A stretch of DNA of 9,716 nt from JANYCG01 sp031386665. GTDB taxonomy: Bacteria > Pseudomonadota > Gammaproteobacteria > Burkholderiales > Burkholderiaceae_C. The stretch is taken from NCBI GenBank assembly GCA_031386665.1, contig JANNCN010000008.1, forward strand, positions 1 to 9,716, given 5' to 3'. The notes under the pieces are model-generated. The model was not told the DNA's origin. It worked only from the letters and a program-made list of their open reading frames with translations, and did no database searches. Positions within the stretch are counted from its first letter, which is position 1; each line of letters opens with the position of its first letter. Of this stretch, positions 6,453-9,716 are shown piece after piece. Both the position numbers and the translations under genes were made by a program.

Positions 6453-6911
6453 CTACTCGATCTCGGCAATCATTTCGATCTCAACGCAAGCACCCATAGG
6501 GATTTGAGCCACGCCAAAAGCGCTGCGGGCATGGCTGCCAACGGGGCCAAAAATCTGACCAATCAGCTCGCTGGCCCCATTGGTCACCAAATGCTGCTCG
6601 GTGAAGTCTGGGGTCGAGTTGACCAGGGACATCAATTTGACAATGCGTTTGACGCGGTTCAGGTTGCCACCAGTTGCGGCATTCAAGGTGCCCATCAGGT
6701 CGATGGCCACGGCCCTGGCGGCCCGCTTGCCTTCTTCGGTGAACATGGTTTTACCGAACTGCCCGACCCATGGTTTGCCATCTTTTCTGGCAATGTGGCC
6801 GCTTAAAAAGACCAGGTTGCCAGTTTGGACGAACGGCACATAGGCCGCAGCCGGGGTTGACACTGGCGGCAACAAAATGCCCTGTGCGCTTAGGTTTTCA
6901 TAAATGCTCAT
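6453..6911 (-). CDS. RidA/YjgF/YER057c/UK114-family protein
   Basis: This 152-aa protein belongs to the RidA-like superfamily, most likely the longer subgroup (PF14588-type) of about 150 residues rather than the 130-residue RidA proper. Visible features: the core strand GNLVFLSGHIAR at 31-42, the middle helix region around 60-90, and HARSAFGVAQIPMGACVEIE at 127-146. R129 in the last motif aligns with the Arg that binds the carboxylate of imine/enamine substrates in RidA. RidA proteins hydrolyse reactive 2-aminoacrylate and related enamines, but the role of this subgroup is less clear. The ATG at 6911 is preceded by GAGAGG eight bases upstream. The gene follows the transglutaminase gene on the same strand after 80 bp, so it may be read from the same transcript or from its own promoter; I see no convincing promoter in the gap. 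Confidence 0.9.
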   Translation of the reverse strand: MSIYENLSAQGILLPPVSTPAAAYVPFVQTGNLVFLSGHIARKDGKPWVGQFGKTMFTEEGKRAARAVAIDLMGTLNAATGGNLNRVKRIVKLMSLVNSTPDFTEQHLVTNGASELIGQIFGPVGSHARSAFGVAQIPMGACVEIEMIAEIE

Positions 6912-6991
6912 ATTGATATCCTCTCTGAAAAAAATGGAATCCGAGGTCAGGGTATGGTGTCGGGCGTGGGGCTTGGGGTCTCGATTTGACT

Positions 6992-7978
6992 TTAGTTTTG
7001 AGACTGCGACTGAAATTGACTCTGCGAGCTTCCCAGGCTCTGAGATTGGTTTTGGGATTGAAATTGTCCCATTGGCAATGCTATGTCATCAGCAGGTTCA
7101 ACCGTCACGGCGACCAGCAGAGTGTGGTCGGTGCCGCCGTGAATGACGCCACGCAAGGGAGCCACATCGCCATAGTCACGGCCTGTTGCAAGGGTGACAT
7201 AGTCTTCGCCGGGTGAGCCCCAGCCATCTCGGTTGTTCGTCGGGTCAAAGTCGCACCAGTGGTCGCCTTCAGGATAGTCTGGCAAGTAAACCGAGGCCCA
7301 AGCGTGCGAGGCATCGCAGCCGCGCAAACGGGCAACCCCTGGTGGCGGCTGGGTTAAAACATAGCCGCTTACATAGCGTGCCGAAAGCCCCAGCGCACGC
7401 AGGCACGCGATCATGATGTGCGCAAAATCCTGGCAAACCCCTTTGCGCTGTGCCAAGGCCGTCAAGGCGGGTGTACTCACTTCGGTGCTTTGGCTTTCGT
7501 AGCTGAATTCGGTGTGAATGCGACGCATCAGGTCACGGGCACCTTGCAGCAAGGACTGTCCTGGCGCAAAACTGGGGCGAGCGTACTGAGTGAAATCGCT
7601 GTGACGCGGCACAAATGGCGATGCATAGACGAATTCACAGGCCGGGTCGTAGGAGGCCCCCGCAACATAGCGAAATCGTTCGCGCACCTGCTCCCACGCG
7701 ATAGTGCTGGTTGGCATGGCGCGTGCCCGCGTCGCAATGAGACTGCTGGCGGTGACTTGCAAGCGTCTGTGCGTGGCCTGCAAGCTAAAAAATTGACGGG
7801 TATTGCCAAAACTGTCGATGGATGGCGTCTGCTCGTCGGGCTCAGGGCTGATGGTTGCCGAGTGACTGTGCAGGGTTTGGTTGGCGTTGCAGATTGGCGT
7901 CAGGTGACAAATGTGCTGCGCCAGTTCGACCGGCGGCACATAGTCATAGCGAGTTTCGTGGGTAATTTGCAGCAACAT
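6992..7978 (-). CDS. Transglutaminase-like cysteine protein with bacterial transglutaminase N-terminal domain
   Basis: The 328-aa protein starts with a beta-rich N-terminal domain (LLQITHETRYDYVPPV at 2-17, to about residue 80), typical of bacterial transglutaminase-like proteins (PF08379). A papain-fold transglutaminase core follows (about 145-250). The catalytic triad is visible: C182 in GVCQDFAH, H225 in DASHAWASVYLP, and D245 in CDFDPTNN. No signal peptide is present, so it is probably cytoplasmic. Such proteins may act as peptidases or transamidases rather than protein cross-linkers. The ATG directly follows the TGA of the ATP-grasp/alpha-E gene, with a G-rich GGGGG a few bases upstream, implying co-expression. 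Family knowledge links this pairing to a predicted peptide-synthesis or peptide-tagging module. The C terminus (305-328) is an atypical Gln/Ser/Asn-rich tail that looks like an added low-complexity sequence. Confidence 0.93.
   Translation of the reverse strand: MLLQITHETRYDYVPPVELAQHICHLTPICNANQTLHSHSATISPEPDEQTPSIDSFGNTRQFFSLQATHRRLQVTASSLIATRARAMPTSTIAWEQVRERFRYVAGASYDPACEFVYASPFVPRHSDFTQYARPSFAPGQSLLQGARDLMRRIHTEFSYESQSTEVSTPALTALAQRKGVCQDFAHIMIACLRALGLSARYVSGYVLTQPPPGVARLRGCDASHAWASVYLPDYPEGDHWCDFDPTNNRDGWGSPGEDYVTLATGRDYGDVAPLRGVIHGGTDHTLLVAVTVEPADDIALPMGQFQSQNQSQSLGSSQSQFQSQSQN
6995..7066 (-). repeat. Low-complexity Gln/Ser-coding repeat at the 3' end of the transglutaminase gene
   Basis: The last 24 codons encode alternating Gln with Ser, Asn or Phe. 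Two related blocks, QFQSQNQSQS (305-314) and QSQFQSQSQN (319-328), are separated by LGSS. The coding strand alternates CAA/CAG with TCN, AGY, AAC or TTT codons, so this is a degenerate six-base repeat; the mix of synonymous codons suggests an older expansion that has since drifted. Confidence 0.75.
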
Positions 7979-9716
7979 TCAGGCCCCCAAAGTGCGCCGT
8001 GCATCATCAGAATGCGTGAAATAGAGCTGGCTCACATCGTCTGATAAATTGAATGCGGCTTGGCTGCACTCCGTCAGCAAATTGCAAAGCGCGGTGTAGC
8101 GGCCATTGGCGTCTGTTGCGCAAAGTAAATCGAGGGACCAAATGGCTGGGTCTGGCACGCGGTAAGACAGCTCGCCCAGCTCGTGGGGTGCGCTGCCAGC
8201 CAACTTGGCCAAGCGCCCGCGCAAGGTCTGCGCAACCCACCCGAGTGACCGTGGATTGTCCCGGTCAAGCACCAGCATGTCGGCCAAGGCTGCAATGTCG
8301 TTGCTCTGCTGGTATTGCGTATGGAAGGCCGTCGTGCTGTCAAACAATGCAATCATCGCGTCAAAGCCACCGTCTGAAAACACCGACCCCGTGTTGAACC
8401 CGGTTAAAAGCGATTGCGACAAAAATCCAAGACGTTCGATCTGGCGTCCGATACTTAGCAGCCTCCAGCCGTCATCACGCGCCATTCGGTCATTTTGAGC
8501 CCCTGTGATGGCGGCCAAGTGATCGCTTGCAATTTTCAAAATTCTTTGAGCCTCAAGGGGCGACAAGTCGCCACTTTTCGCCATATGCTGGCAGGCTTGG
8601 GTCAACTCTTCTTCGGAGCAAACGATCAGGTTCCAGTGCTCCAGCGACAGACGCTCGCGCACATTGGACGCTGTCAGGCGCACTGCCCGCAGGTTGTAGC
8701 CGACACTGGTGGCCAGGTCAGAACTGCCAAGTCCTGCTACCAAAGACCGTTCAAACAAGCGCCGCGCTTGGGCTGCGGTTGGCACACTGGGCAAAACCAA
8801 AGTGTTTGTCACAGCCATTTGCGACACCCAGGCTTGCAAGGTCGGCGAGGACTGGGCTTCGCCTTGCAGGCATTCCAAAATTAGCTTTGCCAGGCGAACC
8901 AGGTTCTCGCTGCGTTCGGTGTAGCGGCCGAGCCAATACAGGTTCTCACCGGCGCGGCTAGTGACGATGCGCTTGCGCTGCAACACAATGCCAGGCGTGA
9001 GCGCGGGCGCAAGGAGCGAGGTCTGATCAACGGCACCAGAAGCCATGACCCACACGTCGGCACTGCTGCCCCCGCGCTGCATGGACGCGATGTCGCTGCT
9101 TTCGCCCGCAACTCTGGCCAGACCACCTGGCAAGATGCGCCACGACTGAGCCCCGTCGGTCACCGCAAAAACCCGCAGAATGACCGACCGCATAGCCAGT
9201 GCACCGCCGCCTTCTTGGGCGCGCCAGGTTGGCATTTGTGAAAGCGCTGCGTAGGCCTGCACGGTGTGTTCATCGCTGTTCATGGCAATGCGACCCGCCC
9301 ATTCCTGGGTTTCGCGCTCGCTCATGCTGTGGCCAATGACGGCGTCAAAGTCGCCATGGTGAATGGACCCGGGATAAGTGGGTTTGATCGCACTGTTTTG
9401 TAAACCCGACAGCGCAGTCTCCATGGCCAACCGTTCCCCGCACCACCATGTCGCAAGCGACGGTAGCGCCAAATCTTCTCCCAGCAGGTGTTGAGAAAGC
9501 TTAGGCAAGAAACCCAGCAAGGCGGGCGACTCCAAAAACGCAGAACCTGGCGCATTGGCCATCATCACATTGCCTGCGCGAATGACTTGCATCAACCCAG
9601 CCACTCCCAAGGTCGAATCGGCCTTCAATTCCAGAGGGTCAAGAAACTGGTCGTCAACCCGTTTGAGCAGCACGTGAACCGGCTCAAGTCCCTTCAATGT
9701 TTTCAAATAGAGGTGC
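7979..9716 (-). CDS. Circularly permuted ATP-grasp / alpha-E domain fusion, 5' end outside window
   Basis: About 578 C-terminal codons are present; the frame remains open to the right edge (HLYLKTLKGLEPVH), so the start is not in the window. A TTG at 9706 lies inside the conserved ATP-grasp region and is not a credible start. Numbering residues from that TTG, 1-200 are the C-terminal part of a circularly permuted ATP-grasp domain (formerly DUF404/DUF407), with DPLELKADSTLG at 23-34, NAPGSAFLESPAL at 51-63 and LPGGLARVAGE at 192-202. From about 245 to 565 is an alpha-E domain (formerly DUF403, PF04168), with SRAGENLYWLGRYTERSEN at 250-268, DDGWRLLSIGRQIERL at 411-426 and DRDNPRSLGW at 481-490. 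ATP-grasp enzymes of this type are predicted amide or peptide ligases; the alpha-E role is unknown. The stop codon abuts the transglutaminase ATG. The complete fusion is usually about 850 aa. Confidence 0.92.
   Translation of the reverse strand, partial: HLYLKTLKGLEPVHVLLKRVDDQFLDPLELKADSTLGVAGLMQVIRAGNVMMANAPGSAFLESPALLGFLPKLSQHLLGEDLALPSLATWWCGERLAMETALSGLQNSAIKPTYPGSIHHGDFDAVIGHSMSERETQEWAGRIAMNSDEHTVQAYAALSQMPTWRAQEGGGALAMRSVILRVFAVTDGAQSWRILPGGLARVAGESSDIASMQRGGSSADVWVMASGAVDQTSLLAPALTPGIVLQRKRIVTSRAGENLYWLGRYTERSENLVRLAKLILECLQGEAQSSPTLQAWVSQMAVTNTLVLPSVPTAAQARRLFERSLVAGLGSSDLATSVGYNLRAVRLTASNVRERLSLEHWNLIVCSEEELTQACQHMAKSGDLSPLEAQRILKIASDHLAAITGAQNDRMARDDGWRLLSIGRQIERLGFLSQSLLTGFNTGSVFSDGGFDAMIALFDSTTAFHTQYQQSNDIAALADMLVLDRDNPRSLGWVAQTLRGRLAKLAGSAPHELGELSYRVPDPAIWSLDLLCATDANGRYTALCNLLTECSQAAFNLSDDVSQLYFTHSDDARRTLGA

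Overview
The window looks like a chromosomal segment of a betaproteobacterium of the order Burkholderiales, most likely a Comamonadaceae relative. This rests on protein character (Hda beginning MKQLALDIG, PcnB beginning IKKFIDKLLG, the PYANAPRTLDLD form of FolK), on the purM / perM-hda-HAD-pcnB-folK order, and on moderately GC-rich coding DNA. I made no database comparison, so the taxon is an inference.

Left edge (1-535): the first 45 codons of a minus-strand isochorismatase-family cysteine hydrolase run off the window. A 398-bp AT-rich spacer follows, holding a perfect 14-bp palindrome, AT-rich inverted repeats, a possible promoter for the hydrolase and a strong intrinsic terminator for purM. 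Positions 536-1651 encode PurM of de novo purine synthesis on the minus strand. A 109-bp divergent spacer (1652-1760) separates it from the plus-strand genes.

Centre (1761-6439): a tight plus-strand gene string: an AI-2E/PerM-family membrane protein, Hda (inactivator of DnaA), a HAD-IB phosphatase-like protein, PcnB (poly(A) polymerase I) and FolK (folate synthesis). Gaps are 32, 0, 19 and 5 nt, so it is probably one operon. The last three genes all appear to start with TTG. PcnB ends in a Gly-Ser tail encoded by a hexanucleotide repeat. A candidate terminator hairpin lies across the end of folK.

Right part (6453-9716): minus-strand genes converge on folK. In transcription order they are a large circularly permuted ATP-grasp/alpha-E fusion (5' end outside the window), a transglutaminase-like protein whose ATG directly abuts the preceding stop codon, and, 80 bp on, a RidA/YjgF-family protein. 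The ATP-grasp/alpha-E plus transglutaminase pair belongs to a widespread module, described from comparative genomics, that is predicted to make or attach a peptide; as far as I know its product is not established. It is the most interesting system here, though not a new one. The transglutaminase carries an unusual Gln/Ser-rich C-terminal tail. I see no mobile elements, CRISPR arrays, tRNAs or rRNAs.
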